This document shows, in pieces, positions 53,831-64,000 of a stretch of 64,000 bases of DNA. Numbering within the stretch: the stretch's first letter is position 1; the number at the start of each line of letters is the position of its first letter. The stretch spans positions 81,035,387 through 81,099,386 of the forward strand of contig NC_064622.1 in assembly GCF_023898315.1 (NCBI RefSeq), written 5' to 3'. The DNA comes from Schistocerca nitens (lineage: Eukaryota; Arthropoda; Insecta; Orthoptera; Acrididae). The notes below the pieces were generated by a model that had not been told where the DNA came from, made no database searches, and saw nothing but the letters and a program-made list of their open reading frames with translations. The position numbers and the translations under genes were made by a program.

Positions 53831-54589
53831 CAATATCTTAGTAATTTTGATTAATATAATTTGAAAATTGTATAAAATTGCATAAAAACTGACACTCTGA
53901 AACTGAGAGTAGTTGTGTACGTACCTTCTTCATTAAGCTCCTTCCTATATTCGATCTTGTTCCTGTAATCCTCACGACTGAGGTGATACAAAAGCAAAGA
54001 GTGATGGTCTAAGTTAGCGACGCAGATGCAGTACTCGAGAAGTACTGTGCTTGATGTGAACTATGGCAGAAGTGCAGGGATGTGTGTCTGTACTGACTCA
54101 TATCCAACACTGTAAAAACGTCCTACTCCTGTCACCCCGCATTGGTATTTGTGGTATCACTTATCGATACCACCCCATGGGAGTCTCAAAGGTGGCAACG
54201 GCAACGCAAGTTTCCGTCAGACACCAATAGCGATTGTGCGGGATCCGGCAGAGCCAGTGGTGCACGTCCACTGAGCCACTTTTCCAGAAGCTCTGTACCA
54301 CGAGTGTCCTCTGCCGCTGCTATACAGAATGGCCAGCAGCAACCACACAGCCCAGTCGCTCTCGGAGCCACTGTGCCACGTGACAGTACGCAGATGCCAG
54401 CTACTCGCTGTTTCGACACCATTGTTCGTACTATAGTTTAGAGAACCTCATATTTGTTGCTTTTGTATTAGCTGAACTATGTTCCTTGCTGCATTATTTG
54501 TAATGGGTCTTTGTATGCTTGGAGAAAGCTACCAGTCAAGTAATGCTTTTATTTACTTTATTTGTTTGGTGTCTAAACAGTTCTCTTAC
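53831..54589. other. No gene recognised
   Basis: Frames on both strands at 54142-54441 are mutual shadows with no motif. Confidence 0.35.
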
Positions 54590-56972
54590 TGAATATGGAT
54601 TGGGGCTAAGAAATGAAAGAGGAAGCCGCCTGGTAGAATTTTGCACAGACCATAACTTAATCGTAGCTAACACTTGGTTTAAGAATCATGAAAGAAGGTT
54701 GTATACATGGAAGAACCCTGGAGATACTAAAAGGTATCAGATAGATTATACAATGGTAAGACAGAGATTTAGGAACCAGGTTTTAAATTGTAAGACATTT
54801 CCAGGGGCAGATGTGGACTCTGACCACAATCTATTGGTTATGACCTGTAGATTAAAAATGAAGAAACTGCAAAAAGGTGGGAATTTAAGGAGACGGGACC
54901 TGGATAAACTGAAAGAACCAGAGGTTGTACAGAGTTTCAGGGATAGCATAAGGGAACAATTGACAGGAATGGGGGAAAGAAATACAGTAGAAGAAGAATG
55001 GGTAGCTTTGAGGGATGAGGTAGTGAAGGCAGCAGACGATCAAGTAGGTAAAAAGACGAGGTCTAGTAGAAATCCTTGGGTAACAGAAGAAATATTGAAT
55101 TTAATTGATGAAAGGAGAAAATATAAAAATGCAGTAAATGAAGCAGGCAAAAAGGAATACAAACGTCTCAAAAATGAGATTGACAGGAAGTGCAAAGTGG
55201 CTAAGCAGGGATGGCTAGAGGACAAATGTAAGGATGTAGAGGCTTATCTCACTAGGGGTAAGATAGATACTGCCTACAGGAAAATTAAAGAGACCTTTGG
55301 AGATAAGAGAACGACTTGTATGAATATCAAGAGCTCAGATGGAAACCCAGTTCTAAGCAAGGAAGGGAAAGCAGAAAGGTGGAAGGAGTATATAGAGGGT
55401 CTATACAAGGGCGATGTACTTGAGGACAATATTATGGAAATGGAAGAGGATGTAGATGAAGATGAAATGGGAGATACGATACTGCGTGAAGAGTTTGACA
55501 GAGCACTGAAAGACCTGAGTCGAAACAAGGCCCCCGGAGTAGACAACATTCCATTGGAACTACTGACGGCCTTGGGAGAGCCTGTCCTGACAAAACTCTA
55601 CCATCTGGTGAGCAAGATGTAAGAGACAGGCGAAATACCCTCAGACTTCAAGAAGAATATAATAATTCCAATTTCAAAGAAAGCAGGTGTTGACAGATGT
55701 GAAAATTACCGAACCATCAGTTTAATAAGTCACAGCTGCAAAACACTAACACGAATTCTTTACAGACGAATGGAAAAACTAATAGAAGCCAACCTCGGCG
55801 AAGATCAGTTTGGATTCCGTAGAAACACTGTAACACGTGAGGCAATACTGACCTTACGACTTATCTTAGAAGAAAGATTAAGGAAAGGCAAACCTACGTT
55901 TCTAGCATTTGTAGACTTAGAGAAAGCTTTTGACAATGTTGACTGGAATACTCTCTTTCAAATTCCAAAGGTAGCAGGGGTAAAATACAGGGAGCGAAAG
56001 GCTATTTACAATTTGTACAGAAACCAGATGGCAGTTATAAGAGTCGAGGGACATGAAAGGGAAGCAGTGGTTGGGAAGGGAGTAAGACAGGGTTGTAGCC
56101 TCTCCCCGATGTTATTCGATCTGTATATTGAGCGAGCAGTAAAGGAAACAAAAGAAAAATTCGGAGTAGGAATTAAAATCCATGGAGAAGAAATAAAAAC
56201 TTTGAGGTTCGCCGATGACATTGTAATTCTGTCAGAGACAGCAAAGGACTTGGAAGAGCAGTTGAATGGAATGGACAGTGTCTTGAAAGGAGGATATAAG
56301 ATGAACATCAACAAAAGCAAAACGAGGATAATGGAATGTAGTCGAATTAAGTCGGGTGATGCTGAGGGAATTAGATAAGGAAATGATACACTTAAAGTAG
56401 TAAAGGAGTTTTGCTATTTGGGGAGCAAAATAACTGATGATGGTCGAAGTAGAGAGGATATAAAATGTAGACTGGCAATGGCAAGGAAAGCGTTTCTGAA
56501 GAAGAGAAATTTGTTAACATCGAGTATAGATTTAAGTGTCAGGAAGTCATTCCTGAAAGTATTTGTATGGAGTGTAGCCATGTATGGAAGTGAAAGATGC
56601 ACGGTAAATAGTTTGGACAAGAAGAGAATAGAAGCTTTCGAAATGTGGTGCTACAGAAGAATGCTGAAGATTAGGTGGGTAGATCACATAACTAATGAGG
56701 AAGTACTGAATAGGATTGGGGAGAAGAGAAGTTTGTGGCACAACTTGACCAGAAGAAGGGATCGGTTGGTAGGACATGTTCTGAGGCATCAAGGGATCAC
56801 CAATTTAGTATTGGAGGGCAGCATGGAGGGTAAAAATCGTAGAGGGAGACCAAGAGATGAATACACTAAGCAGATTCAGAAGAATGTAGGTTGCAGTAGG
56901 TACTGGGAGATGAAGAAGCTTGCACAGGATAGAGTAGCATGGAGAGCTGCATCAAACCAGTCTCAGGACTGA
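54590..56972 (+). pseudogene. RTE-like endonuclease C-terminal half plus reverse transcriptase, two nonsense codons
   Basis: One reading frame runs from the truncation point to the native stop at 56970-56972 with no frameshift. Only two in-frame stops break it: TAA at 55620-55622 (SKM-stop-ETGE, Tyr position) and TAA at 56376-56378 (GIR-stop-GND, Leu position). Endonuclease motif DSDHNLLVM and all RT motifs including FADD (near 56209-56220) are present. An apparent Met start at 54519 lies in flanking DNA and only by chance opens into the frame. The low damage suggests a younger insertion than its neighbours. Confidence 0.9.
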
Positions 56973-56994
56973 AGACCACAACAACAACAAACTG
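54590..56994 (+). mobile_element. RTE-like retrotransposon (family A), 5' truncated copy 2
   Basis: It begins inside the endonuclease (EYGLGLRNERG) and ends with GACCACAACAACAACAA. It is about 2.4 kb, inverted relative to the full-length copy at 45585-48885. Confidence 0.9.
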
Positions 56995-57872
56995 TACAGC
57001 TTTCCTGCAACGACGGCTGCTGCACCAGTCTGTAGTCCATCTCTCCTTACTGTGGACCTTACACCAGACTGGCAATATTGGAGGACAGCAGAACGTCGGC
57101 ACCCTAGACCTGTGTTTCAGTTATCACAAGGTTCGCTACATCTCAGTCTCAGCTTTCAACAATCCGCCGCCATTTGTGTTGCTGCATCCCACAGAAGAAA
57201 TCCTTATTTGAACATCATATTACAGTGTACCACATGCAGTAATGGTATAATTACTCGTTAAGACAATAACTAACATTATGCCACAGGTGCAAATTACGTT
57301 CACAGCAAACAAATTTCTCTCGTAGCCAGAACTGTACTATCAGACCATGTATACGGAGTATTTCTATTTCATAGTTGGTTGAATGGGTATGATTCTTAGC
57401 CATGTTCCATGAAAGTCAGATCACTCAATTAAATTTCATCATCTGAATTACGTACAATGATATTCGCTAAGTGATCCATAAGCGCTACTTCATGTTATGC
57501 CCTACCAGATTCTAGAGTTCAATGAGATCTCAATAAAAGTCTGGGAGATCTTTATCTATTATGGTTGACCAAAAAATGATGATTTTTGGCTTTTGAAGTC
57601 GCCTGTTTCAGCACCTACGAAGCAAGACAAGGGTGATTATGAATCACCTGCAAAAAGTAGACATACGCTATCAGAGACTCTTTATAGCTCTTTTTCAGTT
57701 TTACAATCCAGTACTAAAACAAATGATTTTGCCCTAATAGTTTAGGCAGCCTACTGCAAGAGAACACAAGGCCAGCCCACTTGATTTAGAATTATCGCCA
57801 CTACTTGTTGCTTATGTAACCTGGTCTAGTTAAATATATACCAAAACACAGTCAGTGAAAATGTGTGTCAAT
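56995..57872. other. No gene recognised
   Basis: Short frames only; nothing assignable. Confidence 0.35.
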
Positions 57873-58070
57873 TTAAAAAATGTTCAAATGTGTGTGAAAT
57901 CTTATGGGACTTAACTGCTATGATCATCAGTCCCTAAGCTTACACACTACTTAACCTAAATTATCCTAAGGACACACCCATGCCCGAGGGAGGACTCGAA
58001 CCTCCTCGGGGCCAGTCGCACAGTCTATGACTGCAGCGCCTTAGACCGCTCGGCTAATCCCACGCGGGGT
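57873..58070 (-). mobile_element. tRNA-derived SINE (type 2), minus strand
   Basis: It matches 8829-9031 in reverse, including B box (reversed GGTTCGAGTCC near 57990) and the AGCGGTCTAAGGCGC head near 58035-58055. Flanks GTGTGTCAATTTAAAA (57863-57878) and GTGTGTGAATTAAAA (58070-58083) look like an imperfect target duplication. Confidence 0.8.
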
Positions 58071-58083
58071 GTGTGAATTAAAA

Positions 58084-58917
58084 GATCTCGTGTCGTAGTT
58101 TCGTGTTTCGCCCCGGAAAGTATTTGTGTGAATGTGGGGACAGAGTGTGCATTGTACTGTGTCTGCTAGTAAAATATGAAGGTTAAAAAGCATGAAATAA
58201 AAAAGTTAATTTAGAAACTTAAAAAGGACACAAAAACTCTACGAAGTAGAAAAAGTAATACGTATTGCCCTTTAAGTTTAATGTAAGTAGTAATATTCTG
58301 ATCCAAGCGTCGTTGCGTCGGGGGACTGCTAAGTAAATAAAATAAAAACAGAATACAGGTACATCCAAAAATGATAAAACACGAAACTTAAATAGTACTC
58401 AGATACGTTGGCAATGTAGATAAACATCAAACCAAAAATATCAAACTACAGAGTCTATGTTTTAATTAATTTCGCCAGAAATACTCGCAGTATGGACACA
58501 ACCATTAACGACGCCTGCCCTCGCCACACGCGACTGCCCGTTCGGGTCGCTGCATTAGGTCACAGCCCCGCGCTCGGCATACCACGGTTTAATGGAGTGT
58601 CAGTTAGTGCGCTGTCATCAGACCAGAGTAAGGCATTCGCCTCGTAAGATAGATTAATTAATGGAACTAAGTTCGTACGCAACTACGTAAAAATATGATA
58701 TAAAATAAATAGGTAACTCTATCATTTAACAATGTTAGGCTACTAAAAGACGGATTGGTTTTCATATTTTACTTAATAAGTAACTATAGCTTCACTAGAT
58801 ACTTTGAGGTGTGGATGCGGGACGCGCAGAACTGGAAGACAAGACGCCAAACAGAAGAGCCTTATACGCAGCAGTAATAGAAGTGTACTGTTCTAGAAAG
58901 TATAGCTGCTGTTAACT
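58084..58917. other. No gene recognised
   Basis: AT-rich with a small GC-rich patch at 58500-58620; no motif. Confidence 0.35.
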
Positions 58918-59105
58918 GCCGGCCGCGGTGGCCGAGTGGTTCTAGGCGCTTCAGTCCGGAACCTCACGACTGCTACGATCGCAGGTTCGAATACTGCCTC
59001 GGGTGTGGATGTGTGTGATGTCCTTAGGTTAGTTAGGTTTAAGTAGTTCTAGGTTCTAGGGGACTGATGACCTCAGATATTAAGTGCTCAGAGCCATTTG
59101 AACCA
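58918..59105 (+). mobile_element. tRNA-derived SINE (type 1)
   Basis: Head GCCGGCCGCGGTGGCCGAGT, B box GGTTCGAATAC (one change) near 58984, tail GAGCCATTTGAACCAG. No clear target duplication. Confidence 0.9.
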
Positions 59106-59649
59106 GTTTGCTCTTCTTATGTTTTTTTTTTTTTTTTTACTTTACTTAGCGGTCCCCCGATGCGAAGAAGCCTGGCTGAGGATATTACTACTTATACTCA
59201 GCTTAAAGGGGAAATAAACATTTCTTTTTACTTTGTAGAGTTTTTTGTGTCGTTTTTATTAATTTTTCATTTAAGTTGTATTGTGAAATGTAACAGAATA
59301 TTTTACTTAGCTGATAACAACATTATGTTACCTTAACTTACATTGCGTTCAAGTACTGATCAGTAGATGATTAATCTAACCCCAGTTGGCATTCAGATCC
59401 TCGTAAGCTACTAGGGTATTAATATTTTGTATTACTATGTCTCATTATGTTTGTCACCAAAATGCATTATTTTTTACATGAGGATATAATAAGAAATTTC
59501 AGCCAATTTATGTGCATATTCTCATCTGTGAAATGATGGTCAGTGGATGAAATACTCTGATGTGATAACGACAACCTAAGTCTCTTATTTCAGATGTTTA
59601 AATTAACTAGTATTTATCCCTACTTTTTGCAAAAGCATTTAGATATATA
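59106..59649. other. No gene recognised
   Basis: A T run lies at about 59119-59139; otherwise featureless AT-rich DNA. Confidence 0.35.
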
Positions 59650-60879
59650 CACTATGTGATCAAAAGTATCCGGACAACTTTCTGAAAATGGCTTACAACT
59701 TCGTGGTGCCCTGCAACGGTAATGCTGTAATTCAATATGCCTTGATGTCAGCTTGCACTCTGGCAGGCATACGTTCAATGAGGTGCTGGAAGATTTCTTG
59801 GGCAATGGCAGCCCATTCTTCACGGACTGCTGCATTGATCACAGGTATCGATGTCGGTCGGTGAGACCTGGCATGAAGTCGCCGTTCCAAAACATCCCAG
59901 AGGTGTTCTATAGCATTCAGGTCAGGACTCTGTGCAGGCCAGTTCATTACAGGGATGTTATTGTAGTGTAACCACTTCGCCACAGGCTGTGCATTCTGAA
60001 CAAGGGATTCATCTCGTTGAAAGATGCAGTCACCATCCCCGAACCGCTCTTCAATAGTGGAAAGCAAGAAGGCGCTTACAACATCAAAGTAGGCCTGTGC
60101 TGTGACAGCGCCACGCAAAACCACGAGGGTTGCAAGCCCCCACCATGGAAAACACGACCACACCATAACACAACCGCCGCCGAGTTGTACTGTTGGCACT
60201 ACAAACGCTGGCAGATGACGTTCACCGGGCATTCGTCACACCCACACACTGCCATCGGATCGCCACATTGTGTACCGTGATTCGTCACTCCACACAATGT
60301 TTTTACACTGTTCAGTCGTCCAATGTTTACGCTCCTTACATCAAGTGAGGCGTCCTTTGGCCTTTACCGGCTTGATGTGTGGCTTATGAGCAGCCGCTCG
60401 ACCATGAAATCCATGTTTTCTCACCTCCCGCATAACTGTCATAGTACTTGCAGTGGATCCTGATGCAGTTTGGAATTACTGTGTGATGGTCCGGATAGAT
60501 GTCTGCCTATTACACATGACGACCCTCTTCAACTGTCGGCGGTCTCTGTCAGTCAACAGATGAGGTCGGCCTGTACGCTTTCGTGATGTACGTGTCGCTT
60601 CACGTTTCCGTTTCACTATCACATCGGGTACAGTGGACCTAGGGATGTTTAGGAGTGTGGAAATCTCGAGTACAGACGTATGAAACAAGTGACATCCAAT
60701 CACCAGACCACGTTCGAAGTCCTTGGGTTCCGCAGAGGGCCCCATTCTGCTCTCTCAAAATGTCTCATGACTACGGAGGTCGCTGCCATTGACTACCTGG
60801 CAGTAGGTTGCAGCACAATGCACCTAATATGAAAAACGTATGTTTTTGAGGGTGTCGGGATACTTTTGATCACATTGTG
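59650..60879 (-). mobile_element. Tc1-like transposon, full length but dead
   Basis: About 1230 bp. Left terminus CACTATGTGATCAAAAGTATCC follows TA (59648-59649). The right terminus reversed reads CACAATGTGATCAAAAGTATCC and is followed by TG where TA is expected. The inverted repeats are about 28 bp with few mismatches. This is a different subfamily from the intact copy at 2844 and from the fossil at 31655. Confidence 0.88.
59732..60745 (-). pseudogene. Tc1-like transposase, stop codons and frameshift
   Basis: The N terminus (60745-60476) starts MGPSAEPKDFERGLVIG and holds the HTH (LEISTLLNIPRSTVPDVI) and the GRPHLLTDRD linker. The middle reads WSDESRYTMWRSDG around the first catalytic Asp near 60280. 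A TGA replaces Trp just before RMPGE at about 60233. The C-terminal frame (60232-59732) carries the second Asp in FQRDES and the Glu in NAIEHLW with 34 residues between, so the DD34E spacing is kept. FQRDES departs from the usual FQQDNA. A frameshift lies between about 60300 and 60470. Confidence 0.85.
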
Positions 60880-60944
60880 TGTGATGCACCCTCTCAGTCT
60901 ATGGGGCTCCTTGCAGGACAGCTCCCGTTTCCCTAGAGTGTCTG

Positions 60945-61146
60945 CCGGCCGGAGTGGCCGAGCGGTTAAAGGCGCTACAGTCTGGAACCGCACGACCGCT
61001 ACAGTCGCAGGTTCGAATCCTGCCTCGGGCATGGCTGTGTGTGATGTCCTTAGGTTAGTTAGGTTTAAGTAGTTCTAAGTTCTAGGGGACTTATGACCAC
61101 AGCAGTTGAGTCCCATAGTGCTCAGACCCATTTGAACCATTTGAAT
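60945..61146 (+). mobile_element. tRNA-derived SINE (type 1), full length with target duplication
   Basis: It is flanked by CTAGAGTGTCTG at 60933-60944 and 61147-61158, a perfect 12-bp duplication. The head is CCGGCCGGAGTGGCCGAGCG, the B box GGTTCGAATCC lies near 61010, and the tail CCATTTGAACCATTTGAAT ends it. It is the best preserved SINE of the window. Confidence 0.95.
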
Positions 61147-61158
61147 CTAGAGTGTCTG

Positions 61159-61730
61159 ATGTTCATTGTACACTTTCTCACATAAAAAATGTATTGCAAA
61201 TTTTGTGAATAGAAGGATTTTATTTTCCTTGCTGTGTTAGTTGTTGGAAACGTGCTACTGCGGCTCGCACCAACACAGTATGCCATTAACAGAAAGCGTG
61301 AATGGACGTCGCATGAGGCGTGGAAGGTTATGATCCGAGCCTGGATTACAGAATTGGCTCTCTCTTCTTGCCACCTCTGACCCGTAGCACGCATCCTCTG
61401 CTCACTCCTCCATGACGCAGTCACACCCGCTCCTCCAAGCCACTGGCAGCATGGCCACCAATCCTAAGCGCGTCCTTTGTATCCAGTACCGTCAATTGTA
61501 TATATTGTCTATTCCTTATATCTTCCTGTTCTTATTTAAAAATACCGCCTTGAATGCCCTCTCCTAAGTCCTGATCCCTAGACGTTCCATACGCCATGTT
61601 ACTGCCGAGTTCAGCAATTCTGAGATTTGTTTAAGGAACAGTAGTCTTTATTACTTTATATATAATTACGAAGTTGTGTCTGTAACTTCCTGTGGATTTA
61701 ACACACGACATTTAAACATTCAGAGCCTTT
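61159..61730. other. No gene recognised
   Basis: No motif or repeat assignable. Confidence 0.35.
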
Positions 61731-63831
61731 ACTGCAAACAGGTGAGAATTTAAGGAGATGGGATCTGGACAAACTGATTAAACCAGAGGTTGTACAGAGT
61801 TTCAGGGAACAATTTCACAAATGGGGGAAGGAAATACAGTAGAAGAAGAATGAGTAGCTCTGAGGGATGAAGTAGTGAAGGCAGCAGAGGATCAAGTAGG
61901 TAAAAAGACGAGGGCTAGTATAAATCCTTGGGTAACAGAAGAAATATTGAATTTAATTGATGAAAGGAGAAAATATAAAAATGCAGTAAATGAAGCAGGC
62001 AAAAAGGAATACAAACGTCTCAAAAATGAGATCGACAGGAAGTGCAAAATGGCTAAGCAGGGATGGCTAGAGGACAAATGTAAGGGTGTAGAGGCACATC
62101 TCACTAGGTGTAAGATAGATACTGCCTACAGGAAAATTAAAGAGACCTTTGGAGAAAAGAAAACCACTTGTATGAATATCAAGAGCTCAGATAGAAACCC
62201 AGTTCTAAGGAAAGAAGGGATAGCAGAAAGGTGGAAGGAGTATATAAAGGGTCTATACAAGGGTGACGTACTTGGGGACAATATTCTGGAAATGGAAGAG
62301 AATGTAGATGATGACGAAATGGGAGATACAATACTGCGTGAAGAATTTGACAGAGCACTGAAAGACCTGAGTCGAAACAAGGCCCCCGGAGTAGACAACA
62401 TTCCATTAGAACTACTGACGGCCTTGGGAGAACCAGTCCTGACAAAACTCTACCATTTGGTGAGCAAGATGTATGAGACAGGCGAAATACCCTCAGAGTT
62501 CAAGAAGAATATAATAATTCCAATCCCAAAGAAAGCAGGTGTTGACAGATGTGAAAATTACCGAACAATCAGTTTAATAAGCCACAGCTGCAAAATACTA
62601 ACGCGAATTCTTTACAGACGAATGGAAAAATTAGTAGAAGCCAACCTTGTGGAAGATCAGTTTGGATTCCGTAGAGATATTGGAACACGTGAGGCAATAT
62701 TGACCTTACGACTTATCGTAGAAGAAATATTAAGGAAAGGCAAACCTACGTTTCTAGCATTTGTAGACTTAGAGAAAGCTTTTGACAATGTTGACTGGAA
62801 TACTCTCTTTCAAATTCTAAAGGTGGCAGGGGTAAAATACAGGGAGCGAAAGGCTATTTACAATTTGCACAGAAACCAGACGGCAGTTATAAGAGTCGAG
62901 GGACATGAAAGGGAAGCAGCGGTTGGGAAGGGAGTGAGACAGGGTTGCAGTCTCTCCCCGATGTTATTCAATCTGTATATTGAGCAAGCAGTAATGGAAA
63001 CAAAAGAGAAATTCGGAGTAGGTATTAAAATCCATGGAGAAAAAATAAAAACCTTAAGGTTCGCCGATGACATTGTAATTCTGTCAGAGACAGCAAAGGA
63101 CTTGGAAGAGCAGTTGAATGGAATGGACAGTATCTTGAAAGGAGGATATAAGATGAACATCAACAAAAGCAAAACGATGATAAAGGAATGTAGTCGAATC
63201 AAGTCGGGTGATGCTGAGGGAATTAGATTAGGAAATGAGACACTTAAAGTAGTAAAGGGGTTTTGCTATTTGGGGAGCAAAATAACCGATGATGGTCGAA
63301 GTAGAGAGGATTTAAAATGTAGACTGACAGTGGCAAGAAAAGCGTTTCTGAAGAAGAGAAATTTGTTAACATCGAGTATAGATTGAAGTGTCAGGAAGTC
63401 GTTTCTGAAAGTATTTGTATGGAGTGTAGACATGTATGAAAGTGAAACATGGACGATTATTAGTTTGGACAAGAAGAGAATAGAAACTTTTGAAATTTAG
63501 TGCTACAGAAGAATGCTGAAGATTAGATGGGTAGATCACATAACTAATGAGGAGGTATTGAATAGAATTGGGGAGAAGAGGAGTTTGTGGCACAATTTGA
63601 CGAGAAGAAGGGACCGGTTGGTAGGACTTGTTCTGATTCATCTAGGGATCACCAATTTAGCATTGGAGGGCAGTGTGGAGGGTAAAAATCATAGAGGGAG
63701 ACCAAGAGATGAATACAGTAAGCAGATTCAGAAGGACGTAGGTTGCAGTAAGTACTGGGAGATGAAGAAGCTTGCACAGGATGGAGAGCTGCATCAAACT
63801 AGTCTCAGGACTGAAGACCACAACAACAACA
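61731..63831 (+). mobile_element. RTE-like retrotransposon (family A), 5' truncated copy 3
   Basis: It starts at CTGCAAACAGGTGAGAATTT, equivalent to 54867 of copy 2, and ends GACCACAACAACAACA. Same orientation as copy 2. Confidence 0.9.
61740..63803 (+). pseudogene. RTE-like reverse transcriptase, mostly open
   Basis: A clean frame of 503 codons (61875-63386) covers the RT: NKAPGVDNIPLEL, GFRRDIGTREAILTLR, VDLEKAFDNVDW, GVRQGCSLSPMLFNLY and LRFADDIVIL. Breaks are a TGA near 61852, TGA at 63384-63386 (SID-stop-SVRK), TAG near 63498 (FEI-stop-CYRR) and a 10-base deletion near 63781 that shifts the end past the native stop. Some residues differ from both other copies (for example VEDQ for GEDQ), so the three insertions were independent. 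The endonuclease is absent. Confidence 0.88.
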
Positions 63832-63968
63832 GTCTTGACTGTTGGAGAGCAAGCCGTTGAGTAGCGTGTTTCACATAAAATTACTTCTCATGTTCCAGTC
63901 ACTGACTATTACAGTCAGGGAATACATGTAAATTATCGTTTCCAGACTAACATAATAAAGGAGATATA

Positions 63969-64000
63969 TACTGATCAACCAGAACATTATGACCACCGAC
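63969..64000 (+). repeat. Possible terminal repeat of a DNA transposon, cut by the window end
   Basis: The window ends in ACTGATCAACCAGAACATTATGACCACC-like sequence after TATATA. From memory such TGATCAACCAGAACATTATG sequences occur at ends of Tc1-type or MITE elements, and the partner end would lie outside the window. Confidence 0.35.

Noticed and set aside
54519-54589. Met start that seems to open copy 2 of the RTE-like frame
   Set aside because: It lies in flanking DNA upstream of the 5' truncation point; fusion to the frame is coincidental.
1-64000. CRISPR arrays, bacterial operons, riboswitches or phage genes
   Set aside because: None seen; the window is eukaryotic and repeat-rich.

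Overview
The window is insect nuclear DNA, most likely from an orthopteran of the locust/grasshopper type. No bacterial gene layout, operon, rRNA operon or CRISPR array is visible. The organism call rests on three things. A tRNA-derived SINE of one recognisable type occurs about ten times. Tc1/mariner, RTE-like, CR1-like, jockey, Penelope-like and PIF/Harbinger elements are dense and nested, as in giant insect genomes. The single convincing host exon resembles, from memory, the signal peptide of locust pacifastin-type protease inhibitors. The species is an inference.

Layout. 1-2.5 kb: AT-rich, nothing recognised. 2.5-5.2 kb: a jockey-like RT relic split cleanly by a full-length Tc1-like transposon (2844-4252) whose 347-residue transposase is intact. 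5.4-6.8 kb: two SINEs in opposite orientation and the GIY-YIG end of a Penelope-like element. 6.94-7.95 kb: a 1-kb foldback element. 8.8-13.4 kb: SINE, RTE fragment, a tandem repeat, and a nearly complete RTE-like element B preceded by a tRNA-Met-like module. 14.1-14.4 kb: a 5S-rRNA-derived repeat with a SINE inside it. 15.6 kb: a palindrome with hammerhead-like cores. 16-21.4 kb: non-LTR and mariner relics. 22.2-25 kb: a dead Tc1 with a hammerhead-bearing insert, then a dead mariner. 25.4-30.2 kb: a roughly 4.8-kb DNA transposon with 0.75-0.85-kb terminal inverted repeats and a decayed Academ-like protein.

31.65-35.26 kb: another Tc1 copy, broken up by a CR1-like 3' end, an unidentified arginine-rich ORF, an LTR-like block and a solo LTR with 5-bp target duplication. 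36-40.8 kb: mariner, CR1-like and Tc1 relics and a second SINE type. 41.7-41.9 kb: a minus-strand host promoter and first coding exon. 42.2-51.6 kb: CR1-group, mariner, a full-length but dead RTE-like element (minus) and a Penelope relic. 52-53.8 kb: a Harbinger-derived palindrome plus a third copy. 54.6-57 kb and 61.7-63.8 kb: two more copies of the same RTE-like family. 59.65-60.88 kb: a dead Tc1. The last 32 bases look like the start of another transposon end.

Function. If the exon at 41739-41842 and the 51-bp exon candidate at 21790-21840 belong to one minus-strand gene (their splice phases agree), most of the middle of the window is a repeat-filled intron of about 20 kb. Only the 2844-4252 Tc1 still has an undamaged enzyme gene; every other mobile gene seen has stops, frameshifts or truncations.
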